Shown one piece after another: positions 34,365 through 43,151 of a stretch of 64,000 nucleotides of DNA. Origin of the DNA: Streptomyces sp. VRA16 Mangrove soil (GTDB lineage: Bacteria; Actinomycetota; Actinomycetes; Streptomycetales; Streptomycetaceae). The stretch covers positions 1 to 64,000 of the forward strand of contig NZ_JAFVLN010000006.1 in the NCBI RefSeq assembly GCF_017377775.1, in the 5' to 3' direction. The position numbers were made by a program, and so were the translations under genes. Numbering within the stretch: the stretch's first letter is position 1; every line of letters starts with the position of its first letter. The notes under the pieces were generated by a model. The model made no database searches. It saw only the letters and a list, made by a program, of their open reading frames with translations, and was not told the DNA's origin.

Positions 34365-34439
34365 CTAGGGCATGTCCGGTGGATCAGGCCGCATCCGTGT
34401 GGCCCGCGCCCGCGACAAGATCCGCTGGACAGGCCCTAG
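34365..34439. mobile_element. 75-bp MITE-like element with 21-bp imperfect terminal inverted repeats
   Basis: Left end CTAGGGCATGTCCGGTGGATC (first 20 bases at 34365-34384) and right end GATCCGCTGGACAGGCCCTAG (34419-34439, last 20 quoted from the second base) match 18 of 21 when inverted. The ends carry CTAG. It has no coding capacity. The galM stop codon (34436-34438 on the minus strand) lies inside the right end. Similar CTAGGGCATGTCCGGTGGATC-type sequences are, as I remember, widespread in Streptomyces. Confidence 0.6.
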
Positions 34440-35437
34440 CGGACCCCGAAGCCGTACACCGTCTGTGACCGGTACACCTCACCCGGCCGCAGCACGGTGG
34501 ACGGGAAATCCGGCCGGTTCGGCGAATCCGGGAAGTGCTGCGTCTCCAGGGCGATCCCGTCCCCGGGCGCGAAGGGCAGCGAGGAGTCGAGGTGATCGGC
34601 GGTGTAGAGCTGCAGCCCCGGCTCGGTCGTGGCCACGCTCAGCACCCGCCCGGACGCCGGATCGTGCAACTCGGCGACCTCGACTGCCTGTTCACCGACA
34701 CCCTTGTCGAGCACGTAGTTGTGGTCGTATCCGGGCCCGACCTTCCGGATCTCCCGGAAGTCGAACGGCGTCCCGGCCACGTCCCGCGGTTCCCCGACCG
34801 GAATCAGGTTCTCGTCCACCGCGCTCACACGCCCGGCGTCGATCCGCAGCTCGTGCCCGCCCGCCGCGTTTCCCGCACCGGCCCCGCCGAGGTTCCAGTA
34901 CGTGTGATTGGTCAGGTTCACGATCGTCGGGGCATCGGTCCCGGCCTCGTACGAGATCCGCAGCGCACCCCCGGCCTCCAGCTCGTAGGTGACCGTGACA
35001 TCGAGGCGCCCCGGGAAGCCCTCCTCGCCGTCCGGCGACACCCGGCTGAGCCGTACCCCGCACACGCCGAAGGGCTCGGCGGCCCACACCCGCTTGTCGA
35101 AACCGCGCTCACCGCCGTGCAGCGAGTTCGGCTCGTTGTTGCGCGCGAGGGTGTACTCCTGCCCGTCGAGCGTGAACCGGCCGCCCGCGATCCGGTTCGC
35201 GTACCGCCCGACCAGCGCTCCCAAGTAGGGCTCCGGGTGCGCCAGATACCCGTCGAGATCAGGGAAACCGAGCACGATGTCGGCGACGCCGCCCGACCGG
35301 TCGGGCACCTCCACCGACTGCACGATGCCCCCGTACGTCAGGACGCGGACCCGCACCCCGTCCCGCTCCAGGATCCAACGGTGGACGTCGATACGGTCGG
35401 TGCCGTCGGCCAGCGTGCCGAAGAGTTCACTGCGCAT
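34436..35437 (-). CDS. galM: Cytosolic aldose 1-epimerase (mutarotase)
   Basis: 333-residue mutarotase without a signal peptide, beginning MRSELFGTLADGTD. The catalytic His is in NLTNHTYWNL (near residue 175) and Glu in LETQHFPDSPN (near 298); RYANRIAGG near 78 is typical. It shares the C-terminal VLRPGE.YRSQTV block with the exported paralog at 18185-19333. The last bases, including the TAG stop, fall within a MITE-like element. It lies 30 bases downstream of the SGNH lipoprotein gene, so the two may be co-transcribed. Confidence 0.93.
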   Translation of the reverse strand: MRSELFGTLADGTDRIDVHRWILERDGVRVRVLTYGGIVQSVEVPDRSGGVADIVLGFPDLDGYLAHPEPYLGALVGRYANRIAGGRFTLDGQEYTLARNNEPNSLHGGERGFDKRVWAAEPFGVCGVRLSRVSPDGEEGFPGRLDVTVTYELEAGGALRISYEAGTDAPTIVNLTNHTYWNLGGAGAGNAAGGHELRIDAGRVSAVDENLIPVGEPRDVAGTPFDFREIRKVGPGYDHNYVLDKGVGEQAVEVAELHDPASGRVLSVATTEPGLQLYTADHLDSSLPFAPGDGIALETQHFPDSPNRPDFPSTVLRPGEVYRSQTVYGFGVR

Positions 35438-35467
35438 GATCGAGACCCTACGCCCGCACGCCGGTGC

Positions 35468-36388
35468 TCAGGCGGCGGGTTTCTCGGCGGTCACTCCGCG
35501 ATAGGCGATCTCCGCGAGCCTCGCCTGCCCGTCCACACTCGGGTGGAACCAGTCCCACCGGCTCAACTGCTCCCCCTCGAACCGGAAGCCGAAGACCGCG
35601 CCTCCGTCGTACCGGCACCGCTTGTCGGCGCCGCACACGTCCTTGAGCACCCGGTTGTACTCCTCCACGCGCTCCTGCACGGAGTCGCGCCGAGCGGTCG
35701 CCGCGGCGTCCACGTCATCGGGGTCGGCCAGCATCGACGAACAGATGCCCAGCTTCCACACCTGCTTGCCCAGCGGGTTCTGCCGCCCCTCGGACCACAG
35801 CCGCTTCAGATCCGGGATGCTCATGACGTACACCTGCGCCTTGGGCGCCTCGCGCCGCAACTGCCGCAGCGCCTCCTCGAAGTCGGCCCGGAAGTCCGCC
35901 ACGGGAGTCATCGCGCCGGCCGAGGCCCGGCACGCGTCATTGGCCCCCGCCATCACCGTCACCAGCCCTGGACGCACCGCCGCGGCCTGCTTCATCTGCT
36001 GCGGCAACTCGGCCATCCGCGCCCCGGTCCGCGCGTAGTTCCAACTGTGTGTCTTGGCGCGGCTCTTGCCGAGCAGCCGCACGGCGAGACTGTCGACGTC
36101 CTTGTCCGTGCCGGTCGCCCACGACACCTCGGGACAGTCCGAGAGCACACTGCACGCATCGAACCCCCGCGTGATCGAGTCACCCACGGCGGCAACCGAA
36201 CGAGGACTCGTGTCCCACGTCGGAGTGGGCTTCGGCGACGGCTTCGCGGAGGACGCGGAGCCCTGAGGACCGGGGGAGTTGTCACCGGAGGCGTCACACG
36301 CGGTGAGCCCCGCGACACCGAGCAGGGCCGCCGTCACCGTGGCGACAGTGGCCCGAACGGTGGTCGACCGGTGACTTCGTTTCCGCAT
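35468..36388 (-). CDS. SGNH/GDSL hydrolase lipoprotein
   Basis: Predicted surface-anchored esterase or acylhydrolase of 306 residues. The N-terminus has basic residues, a hydrophobic core and the lipobox LTAC|D near residue 31, then a Pro/Ser/Lys linker. SGNH blocks are visible: GDSITRG (Ser, near 70), Gly in RTGARM (near 120), Asn in AGANDACR (near 148) and Asp/His in WDWFHPS (near 280). Cysteine pairs suggest disulfides. It is followed by galM. Substrate is unknown. Confidence 0.9.
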   Translation of the reverse strand: MRKRSHRSTTVRATVATVTAALLGVAGLTACDASGDNSPGPQGSASSAKPSPKPTPTWDTSPRSVAAVGDSITRGFDACSVLSDCPEVSWATGTDKDVDSLAVRLLGKSRAKTHSWNYARTGARMAELPQQMKQAAAVRPGLVTVMAGANDACRASAGAMTPVADFRADFEEALRQLRREAPKAQVYVMSIPDLKRLWSEGRQNPLGKQVWKLGICSSMLADPDDVDAAATARRDSVQERVEEYNRVLKDVCGADKRCRYDGGAVFGFRFEGEQLSRWDWFHPSVDGQARLAEIAYRGVTAEKPAA

Positions 36389-36680
36389 CCCGTGGTCCCC
36401 TCCTTGGCGTGCCGGTGCGCCCCGCCGGGTGAAAGCTCGGCGTTTGCGTGCCCCCGGACCGACAGTACGTCACACTCCTTGCACCGCTGCGCGATAGCCT
36501 CGCCCCGGGGTCCCCGGTCGACCCAGTGAGACCCCGCTGTACCGGTTCCGCTAAATTACAACACGTCAGATGTGTCCCTTTTTGTCTTGACCTACCCGGT
36601 CCGGGCCCGGAGGGAAGAAGGCTCGGCACGGGCGCGAGGCCGCTGGGGAAGGCGAACCTCGACCCACACTGGAGGTCCCG

Positions 36681-37175
36681 GTGACGACACGTGGAGTTCT
36701 GTACGTGCACTCCGCACCGCGCGCGCTGTGCCCGCACGTCGAATGGGCGGTCGCGGGCGTACTCGGCGCGCGCGTCAGCCTCGACTGGATCAGGCAGCCT
36801 GCCGCGCCGGGCACCTGGAGATCCGAATTCTCCTGGCGGGGCGAGGCCGGCACGGCCGCCAAGCTGGCCTCCGCGCTGCGCGGCTGGCAACTGCTGCGCT
36901 TCGAGGTGACGGCCGAACCCTGCGCGGCCGCCGAGGGCGAGCGCTACAGCGCCACCCCCGAACTCGGCATCTTCCACGCCGTCACCGGCATCCACGGCGA
37001 CATCCTCGTCCCGGAGGACCGTCTGCGCGCCGCCCTGGCCCGCTCCACGGCCGGCGAGGCGAACCTGGAAGCAGAGCTCGCCAAACTCCTCGGCAAGCCC
37101 TGGGACGACGAACTGGAGCCTTTCCGCTACGCGGGCGAGGGCGCCCCGGTGAGGTGGCTCCACCAGGTTGTGTAG
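36681..37175 (+). CDS. DUF3145 family protein
   Basis: 164 residues beginning MTTRGVLYVHSAPRALCPHVEWA, the typical opening of actinobacterial DUF3145. Function unknown; no signal or membrane segment. The central part (RFEVTAEPCAAAEGERYSATPELGIFHA) is highly conserved in this family as I know it. GTG start with GGAGG 6 nt upstream. It converges on fabF, a conserved arrangement in Streptomyces, with a terminator between. Confidence 0.9.
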   Translation: MTTRGVLYVHSAPRALCPHVEWAVAGVLGARVSLDWIRQPAAPGTWRSEFSWRGEAGTAAKLASALRGWQLLRFEVTAEPCAAAEGERYSATPELGIFHAVTGIHGDILVPEDRLRAALARSTAGEANLEAELAKLLGKPWDDELEPFRYAGEGAPVRWLHQVV

Positions 37176-37328
37176 TGCGGCTTCGCCAGGGCGCCGGGTC
37201 GTTCCCGGGGCGCTGGGCCGTGCCGATGTGCGGCTCCACCACGATGGCGCGACCGGCCGCACGCGCCCCGCGCCCGCGGGACGGCACCGCACGGCGGGCG
37301 CCGACGTCGACGCTGATGCGAAACAGGA

Positions 37329-37362
37329 GCGGGCCCCAACCGGAAATCCGGCTGGGGCCCGC
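37329..37362. terminator. Bidirectional terminator between DUF3145 and fabF
   Basis: GCGGGCCCCA at 37329-37338 pairs with TGGGGCCCGC at 37353-37362, with an inner ACCGG/CCGG extension, giving a long stable hairpin between converging genes. Confidence 0.8.
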
Positions 37363-37380
37363 TTCCGGTTCAGCGGAGCG

Positions 37381-38652
37381 TCAGACCGTCCTGAAGGCCA
37401 GAACGACGTTGTGCCCACCGAAACCGAACGAGTCGTTCAGCGCGGCGATACGGCCCTCGACGGGCAGCTTCCGGGCCTCGCCGCGCACGATGTCGGCGTT
37501 GGCCTCGGCCTCGGGGTCGAGGTTCTCCACATTGATGGTCGGCGGAGCCAGGCGGTGGTAGAGCGCGAGCACCGACGCCACGGTCTCGACGCCACCGGCA
37601 CCACCGAGCAGGTGCCCGGTCATGGACTTCGTGGCGGACACGGCCATGTGGTCGGCGTCGTCACCGAACACCTTGCGCAGCGCCTTCAGCTCGGCCACGT
37701 CACCGGCGGGCGTCGACGTCGCGTGCGCGTTGACGTGCACGATCTCGGCCGGGTCCAGGTCGGTGTTGTCCAGCAGGTTCTGCAGGGCGTGCGCGATACC
37801 GCGGCCCTCCGGCTCAGGCTGCACGATGTCGTGGCTGTCGGCGGAGATGCCCTGGCCGACCGCCTCCGCGTAGACGCGGGCGCCCCGCTTGGCGGCGTGC
37901 TCGGCGGACTCCAGGACGATGACGCCGGCGCCCTCACCGAGGACGAAGCCGTCACGGGCGACGTCGTAGGGGCGCGAGGCACCCTGCGGGTCGTCGTTGT
38001 TCTTGGACATCGCCATCATGTTGCCGAACGCGGCGATGGGCAGCGGGTGGATGGCCGCCTCGGTGCCACCGCAGACGACGACGTCGGCGCGGCCGGAACG
38101 GATCATCTCGATGCCGTAGCCGATCGCCTCGGCGCCCGACGCGCAGGCGGAGACCGGCGTGTGCACACCGGCACGGGCGCCCACGAGGAGCCCCACGTTG
38201 GCCGACGGGCCGTTCGGCATCAGCATCGGAACGGTGTGCGGGGAGACGCGGCGGACGCCCTTCTCCTTCAGCACGTCGTACTGGTCGAGGAGCGTGGTCA
38301 CGCCGCCGATGCCGGACGCGATGACGGTGCCCAGACGGTCGGGGTCGACGCTGGTGTCCTCGCCCGCCTTGCCTTCGAAGCCGGCGTCGGCCCAGGCCTC
38401 CTGGGCGGCGATCAGCGCGAACTGCGCGGAGCGGTCCAGCTTGCGGGCCTGAGGACGAGGAATGACCTCACCCGGCTCCACGGCGACCGGCGCCGCGATG
38501 CGGACCGCCTGCTCGGCGGCCCACTCCTGCTCGAGGGGCTTGACACCGGAACGTCCGGCGACCAGGCCCTCCCAGGTGGATGTCGCGTCGCCACCCAGCG
38601 GTGTGGTTGCGCCGATACCGGTGACGACCACGGTGCGATTGGTCGAGCTCAC
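37381..38652 (-). CDS. fabF: Beta-ketoacyl-ACP synthase II
   Basis: Elongating condensing enzyme of type II fatty acid synthesis, joining malonyl-ACP to acyl-ACP. The thiolase-fold triad is present: Cys in VSACASGAEAI (near residue 170), His in NAHATSTPAGD (near 310) and His in MTGHLLGGAGG (near 345). The C-terminal NSFGFGGHN is typical. GTG start, 423 residues. It is last in the minus-strand order fabD-fabH-acpP-fabF, and the conserved terminator follows. Confidence 0.97.
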   Translation of the reverse strand: MSSTNRTVVVTGIGATTPLGGDATSTWEGLVAGRSGVKPLEQEWAAEQAVRIAAPVAVEPGEVIPRPQARKLDRSAQFALIAAQEAWADAGFEGKAGEDTSVDPDRLGTVIASGIGGVTTLLDQYDVLKEKGVRRVSPHTVPMLMPNGPSANVGLLVGARAGVHTPVSACASGAEAIGYGIEMIRSGRADVVVCGGTEAAIHPLPIAAFGNMMAMSKNNDDPQGASRPYDVARDGFVLGEGAGVIVLESAEHAAKRGARVYAEAVGQGISADSHDIVQPEPEGRGIAHALQNLLDNTDLDPAEIVHVNAHATSTPAGDVAELKALRKVFGDDADHMAVSATKSMTGHLLGGAGGVETVASVLALYHRLAPPTINVENLDPEAEANADIVRGEARKLPVEGRIAALNDSFGFGGHNVVLAFRTV

Positions 38653-38742
38653 AGGAATTCTTTCTCCAACGGATGCGAGGGATTCAGCGGCGCCACCGCC
38701 GGGTGGCGGAGCGACTGACCTTTAAGGTCCGGAGCGGTTGGC

Positions 38743-38991
38743 TCAGGCCTGGTGGTCGAGGATGTACTTCGTGGCGTCGCCGACGGTCTTGAGGTTCTTG
38801 ACGTCGTCGTCCGGGATCTTGACGTCGAAGCGCTCTTCGGCGGCGACGACGACCTCGACCATGGACAGCGAGTCGACGTCCAGGTCATCGGTGAAGGACT
38901 TGTCCAGCTGGACGTCCTCGACCGGGATGCCGGCGATCTCGTTCACGATCTCCGCGAGACCGGCGACGATCTCTTCCTGAGTGGCGGCCAT
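38743..38991 (-). CDS. acpP: Fatty acid acyl carrier protein
   Basis: 82-residue acidic ACP. The phosphopantetheine Ser is in DLDVDSLSMVEVV (near residue 41). It carries growing acyl chains between FabD, FabH and FabF. AGGAG lies 5-9 bases upstream of the ATG. Sits between fabH and fabF as in other Streptomyces. Confidence 0.98.
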   Translation of the reverse strand: MAATQEEIVAGLAEIVNEIAGIPVEDVQLDKSFTDDLDVDSLSMVEVVVAAEERFDVKIPDDDVKNLKTVGDATKYILDHQA

Positions 38992-39088
38992 TGTGGCGCT
39001 CCTTCGGTGTGTTTCCAGAGGGTGTGGCCCCGCCGCGGCAGCGGCAGGTAGGCGGGCTCGTCCGGATCAGGAGATCCGGACGGGATGC

Positions 39089-40120
39089 CTAGGGGAGGGT
39101 AACGACCGTGGCGGCGTACACGAGACCCGCCCCGAAGCCGATGACGAGCGCGGTGTCGCCGCTCTTCGCCTCGCCGGTCGCCAGGAGCCGCTCCATCGCG
39201 AGCGGGATCGAGGCGGCCGACGTGTTGCCGGTGGTGCGCACATCGCGGGCGACCGTGACGTGCTCCGGCAGTTTCAGAGTCTTCACCATCGAGTCGATGA
39301 TCCGCTCGTTGGCCTGGTGGGGAATGAAGACATCCAGGTCGTCCGGGCTGATTCCGGCCGCGTCCAGCGCCTGCTGGGCGACCTTCGCCATCTCGAACAC
39401 GGCCCAGCGGAACACCGCTTGGCCCTCCTGCGTGATCGCAGGGAACTTGACATTGCCCTGGGAGTCCAGCGGCAGTTGATCGAGGTCACCGACGCGGTAC
39501 TTGTCCCACGGCACGGTCTGCTTGATGGTGCCGGCCTTGTCGCCCTCGGAGCCCCACACGGTCGGGCCGATCGCGGGCTCGGTGGCCGGGCCCACGACCA
39601 CGGCACCGGCGCCGTCACCGAACAGGAAGGCCGTCGCGCGGTCCTCGAGGTCGGTCAGGTCGGACAGCCGCTCCACGCCGATGACCAGCACGTACTCGGC
39701 GCTGCCCTCGACGATCATGCCCTTGGCGAGAGTCAGGCCGTAGCCGAAGCCCGCGCAGCCGGCGGAGATGTCGAAGGCGGCGGCCTTCTGCGTCCCCAGC
39801 TTGTCCGCGATCTCGGTCGCGATGGCCGGCGTCTGCGCGAAGTGCGACACGGTCGAGACGACCACGGCACCGATCTGCTCCGCCGTGATGCCGGCGTCCG
39901 CGATGGCCTTGCCGGAGGCCTCGATCGACATCATCGCCACGGTCTCTTCGTCACTGGCCCAGTGGCGGGTGGCGATACCGGAGCGCGAACGGATCCACTC
40001 GTCGGACGAGTCGATCTTCTCGAGGATCACCTCGTTCGGCACGACCCGGGTCGGCCGGTAGCCGCCGACACCGAGGATGCGCGCGTACGGGGCGCCCTTA
40101 CTGGGCTTGATCTTCGACAT
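39089..40120 (-). CDS. fabH: Beta-ketoacyl-ACP synthase III
   Basis: Starts fatty acid synthesis by condensing acyl-CoA with malonyl-ACP; Streptomyces FabH accepts branched starters. The catalytic Cys is in ISAGCAGFGYG (near residue 122), His in FIPHQANERI (near 255) and Asn in TTGNTSAASIP (near 285). Length 343 is normal. It lies 18 bases after fabD, consistent with one operon. Confidence 0.97.
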   Translation of the reverse strand: MSKIKPSKGAPYARILGVGGYRPTRVVPNEVILEKIDSSDEWIRSRSGIATRHWASDEETVAMMSIEASGKAIADAGITAEQIGAVVVSTVSHFAQTPAIATEIADKLGTQKAAAFDISAGCAGFGYGLTLAKGMIVEGSAEYVLVIGVERLSDLTDLEDRATAFLFGDGAGAVVVGPATEPAIGPTVWGSEGDKAGTIKQTVPWDKYRVGDLDQLPLDSQGNVKFPAITQEGQAVFRWAVFEMAKVAQQALDAAGISPDDLDVFIPHQANERIIDSMVKTLKLPEHVTVARDVRTTGNTSAASIPLAMERLLATGEAKSGDTALVIGFGAGLVYAATVVTLP

Positions 40121-40138
40121 GCTGCTCGGATCTCCTTC

Positions 40139-41053
40139 TCAGGCCGTGTGTTCGGCGATCAGGGCGCGGGCTGCGTCGAGGTCGTCGGGGGTCTTCAGGG
40201 CGAGGGTCTTGACGCCCGGCAGAGCGCGCTTGGCAAGACCGGTGAGGGTGCCGCCGGGGCACGCCTCGATGAGCGCGGTGACACCGAGCTCCTTGAACGT
40301 CTCCATGCACAGGTCCCAGCGGACCGGGTTCGCGACCTGGCCGACCAGGCGGGAGACCACCTCGGCGCCGGAGGCGACGGTCTTGCCGTCCTTGTTCGAG
40401 ACGTACGTGACCGTGGGGTCGGCCGGGGCCAGCTCCTTGGCGGCCTCCTCCAGCGTCGCCACGGCCGGGGCCATGTGCCGGGTGTGGAAGGCTCCGGCCA
40501 CCGTCAGCGGCACCACGCGGCGCACGCCCTCGGGCTTGTCGGCCTCCAGCGCGGCCAGCTCCTCGAGCGTGCCGGCGGCCACGATCTGGCCCGCGCCGTT
40601 CACGTTCGCCGGGGTCAGGCCCAGCTTCTCCAGGTGCGGCACGGTCACCTCGGGGTCACCGCCGAGCAGCGCGGACATCCCGGTCGCGGTGACCGCGGCG
40701 GCATCGGCCATGGCCAGACCACGCTTGCGCACGAGCTGCAGAGCGGCGGTGTCGTCGAGTACGCCCGCGAAGGCGGCCGCGGTGATCTCACCGACGCTGT
40801 GACCGGCGACGGCGCCCGGCGTGACCTCACCGAGCGCGGACGCCGACAGGATCCCGGCCGCCACGAGCAGCGGCTGGGCCACGGCCGTGTCACGGATCGC
40901 GTCCGCGTCGGCCTGCGTGCCGTAGTGGGCAAGGTCGAGGCCGATGGCGTCGGACCACGCGGCGACGCGGTCTGCGGCACCGGGGAGGTCGAGCCAGGGG
41001 GTCAGGAAGCCGGGCGTCTGGGCGCCTTGGCCGGGAGCGACGAGTACGAGCAC
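40139..41053 (-). CDS. fabD: Malonyl-CoA:ACP transacylase
   Basis: Loads malonyl groups onto ACP for fatty acid synthesis and often for polyketide synthesis too. N-terminal LVLVAPGQGAQTPGF, active Ser in GHSVGEI (near residue 92) and His in AGAFHTRHM (near 195) are present. Two GTG codons (41053 and 41059) compete; 41053 gives VLVLVAPGQ, the usual family start. About 304 residues. First gene of the fab operon, downstream of fasR. Confidence 0.96.
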   Translation of the reverse strand: MLVLVAPGQGAQTPGFLTPWLDLPGAADRVAAWSDAIGLDLAHYGTQADADAIRDTAVAQPLLVAAGILSASALGEVTPGAVAGHSVGEITAAAFAGVLDDTAALQLVRKRGLAMADAAAVTATGMSALLGGDPEVTVPHLEKLGLTPANVNGAGQIVAAGTLEELAALEADKPEGVRRVVPLTVAGAFHTRHMAPAVATLEEAAKELAPADPTVTYVSNKDGKTVASGAEVVSRLVGQVANPVRWDLCMETFKELGVTALIEACPGGTLTGLAKRALPGVKTLALKTPDDLDAARALIAEHTA

Positions 41054-41122
41054 TCTCACACTCTCTCTTGGGGACGGGTCGGGCCGCCCGTGGGGACAGG
41101 GACGAAGAACCGAAGGGGGAAT

Positions 41123-41147
41123 TGTAGGCCCCCGACAAAAGCCTACG
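41123..41147. promoter_or_regulatory. TGTAGGC inverted repeat between fasR and fabD
   Basis: TGTAGGC at 41123-41129 faces GCCTACG at 41141-41147 and overlaps the fasR stop. It lies about 70 bases before fabD. It may be the binding site of FasR, which is known to activate fab transcription in S. coelicolor, or a fasR terminator. A site match could not be checked. Confidence 0.4.
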
Positions 41148-42363
41148 ACTGGGGATCTCCGTCGGCCAGACGCCCCAGGATCAGCGCGATGCGCAAGGTG
41201 AACGCGGAGCGCACATCCGATGGCGACCACCCGGTGACGTCGGTCACACGTCGGAGCCGGTAGCGGACGGTGTTCGGGTGCACGAAGAGCATCCGCGCCG
41301 CCCCCTCCAGGCTGCTCGCCTGCTCCAGATAGACGCTGAGCGTCTCCAGAAGCGCCGAGCCCGCTTCCTCCAACGGTCTGTAGATCTCCTCCACCAACTG
41401 CTCGCGCGCGGACGGGTCGCCCGCGATCGAGCGCTCCGGAAGCAGATCGTCCGCCAGAACCGGACGTGGCGCATCCTGCCAGGCGCCGCACGCCTTGAGG
41501 CCGGCGGCCGCGGCCTGCGCGGACCGCGTGGCGGCGAGCAGGTCGGGGACCACGGGCCCAGCGACCACGGCGCCGGCCGCGAACGGCCCGATCAGTGACT
41601 TCGCCACGGCCAGTGGATTGTCGCTGCCGCCCGCAATGACCACCAGCCGGTCACCGAGCACCCCGGTGAGCACCTGGAGCTTGGCGTGGCGAGAAGCCCG
41701 CCGGATCGCCTCGACGGTCAGCTCGCTGTCCCCGTCGGGGGCCGTGCCGAGCACCACGCACACATGCTCGGGGGAGTTCCAGCCCAGCGCCGCGGCCCGG
41801 CTGACCGCGCCCTCGTCAGCCTCCCCGGACAGCACGGCGTTCACGACGAGCGACTCGAGACGGGCGTCCCACGCACCCCGCGCCTCCGCGGCCTGCGCGT
41901 ACACCTGGGCGGTCGCGAACGCGATCTCCCGCGCGTACACGAGCAGGGCCTCGCGCAGCACGCTCTCGTCGCCCGGCGCGGCCACCTCGTCGATGGCCGA
42001 CTCCATGACCTCGATCGTGGTCCGCACCATCTCCACGGTCTGGCGCAGGGTGATCGCCCGCGTCAGCTCCCGGGGCGCGGTGCCGAAGACGTCCGTCGAG
42101 ATCGCCTGCGGGGCATCGGGGTGCCGGAACCACTCGGTGAACGCGGCGATTCCCGCCTGTGCCACCAGGCCGATCCACGACCGGTTCTCCGGCGGCATGG
42201 CCCGGTACCAGGGCAGCGTCTCGTCCATGCGCGTGATCGCCTGCGCGGCGAGCGCCCCGGACGACTTCTCCAGTCGCTTCAGGGTTGCCGCGTGCGGGTG
42301 CGGCGTCGCATGGACGTCCGGCCGGAGGTCCGCTGGTTCGTTCGCTGATTCCGATTGGGGCAC
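41143..42363 (-). CDS. fasR: PucR-family activator of fatty acid synthesis
   Basis: 406-residue regulator. A GGDEF-like central region is followed by the C-terminal PucR helix-turn-helix SSLEGAARMLFVHPNTVRYRLRRV (key part AARMLFVHPNTVRYRL, near residue 360). Its place directly before fabD is conserved in Streptomyces, where the S. coelicolor ortholog FasR activates the fabD-fabH-acpP-fabF operon. The 84-base gap to fabD holds an inverted repeat. Confidence 0.92.
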   Translation of the reverse strand: MPQSESANEPADLRPDVHATPHPHAATLKRLEKSSGALAAQAITRMDETLPWYRAMPPENRSWIGLVAQAGIAAFTEWFRHPDAPQAISTDVFGTAPRELTRAITLRQTVEMVRTTIEVMESAIDEVAAPGDESVLREALLVYAREIAFATAQVYAQAAEARGAWDARLESLVVNAVLSGEADEGAVSRAAALGWNSPEHVCVVLGTAPDGDSELTVEAIRRASRHAKLQVLTGVLGDRLVVIAGGSDNPLAVAKSLIGPFAAGAVVAGPVVPDLLAATRSAQAAAAGLKACGAWQDAPRPVLADDLLPERSIAGDPSAREQLVEEIYRPLEEAGSALLETLSVYLEQASSLEGAARMLFVHPNTVRYRLRRVTDVTGWSPSDVRSAFTLRIALILGRLADGDPQS

Positions 42364-42457
42364 GGGGACAAGACTGCCTTATCGGAACGGCTCAGCGGAG
42401 TGGAGGGTCCGACCGGACCGGGGGAGGAGGCCGGAAACGGGGGCTACCGTGGAGCGC

Positions 42458-43114
42458 GTGATTGATGTACGCCGCTCCGGCGACCGTTATGTCGGGGGTG
42501 AACCGGGGGCCGGGATCGCGTCCCGCCACGCGTTCTCCTTCGGTCCGCACTACGACCCGGACAATCTGCGATTCGGCGCGATCCTTGCCTGCAACGAGGA
42601 ACACCTCGCCCCGGGTGCCGGTTTCGACGAGCACCCGCACAGCCACACCGAGATCGTGACGTGGGTCGCCACCGGCGAGCTCACCCACCGGGACTCCACA
42701 GGCCGCGAATCCGTCGTGCGCCCCGGCGACGTGCAGCGCCTCAGCTCGGGCGGCGGGGTCCGGCACGTCGAGCGCAACGACGGCACCGAGCCGCTCGTCT
42801 TCATCCAGATGTGGCTCGCTCCCCGTGACCCCGGTGGCGATCCCGCGTACGAGGTGGTGCACGGCATCGCCGACTCGACCCCGTACGACGTCCCGGCGGC
42901 GGGCGCCATGCTCCACGTGCGGCGCCTCGCGGTCGGCGAGCGGACCGAACTGCCGACCGCGCCGTACGTCTACCTGCACGTGGTGCGGGGCGAAGTCCGG
43001 CTCGGGGAAGCCGAGTTGGGTCCGGGTGACGCGGCCCGCATCACGGGGGAGGCGGGCCTGGAGGCGCTGGCCGCGGTGGAGGCCCAGCTCCTGGTCTGGG
43101 AGATGAGCGGCTGA
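42458..43114 (+). CDS. Pirin-like bicupin protein
   Basis: About 218-residue pirin/YhhW-type bicupin, iron-dependent; some members degrade quercetin or bind partners. The metal motif is HPHSHTEIVTW (His-x-His with following Glu, near residues 59-69) and HVE later (near 106). The N-terminus IDVRRSGDRYVGG matches family starts, so I use GTG 42458 although it is only 3 nt from GGAG; GTG 42449 is the alternative. No operon partner. A short terminator follows. Confidence 0.85.
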   Translation: MIDVRRSGDRYVGGEPGAGIASRHAFSFGPHYDPDNLRFGAILACNEEHLAPGAGFDEHPHSHTEIVTWVATGELTHRDSTGRESVVRPGDVQRLSSGGGVRHVERNDGTEPLVFIQMWLAPRDPGGDPAYEVVHGIADSTPYDVPAAGAMLHVRRLAVGERTELPTAPYVYLHVVRGEVRLGEAELGPGDAARITGEAGLEALAAVEAQLLVWEMSG

Positions 43115-43117
43115 CCC

Positions 43118-43137
43118 GGCGGCGTGCCCGCGCCGCC
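43118..43137. terminator. Short hairpin between pirin and beta-lactamase-like genes
   Basis: GGCGGCG (43118-43124) pairs with CGCCGCC (43131-43137) around a 6-nt loop between converging genes. Confidence 0.45.
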
Positions 43138-43151
43138 GCCCTCGTCCCCGG

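Noticed and set aside
41495..42448. Long plus-strand extension in front of the pirin gene
   Set aside because: It is antisense to fasR; the pirin family starts at IDVRR after a GTG near 42458.
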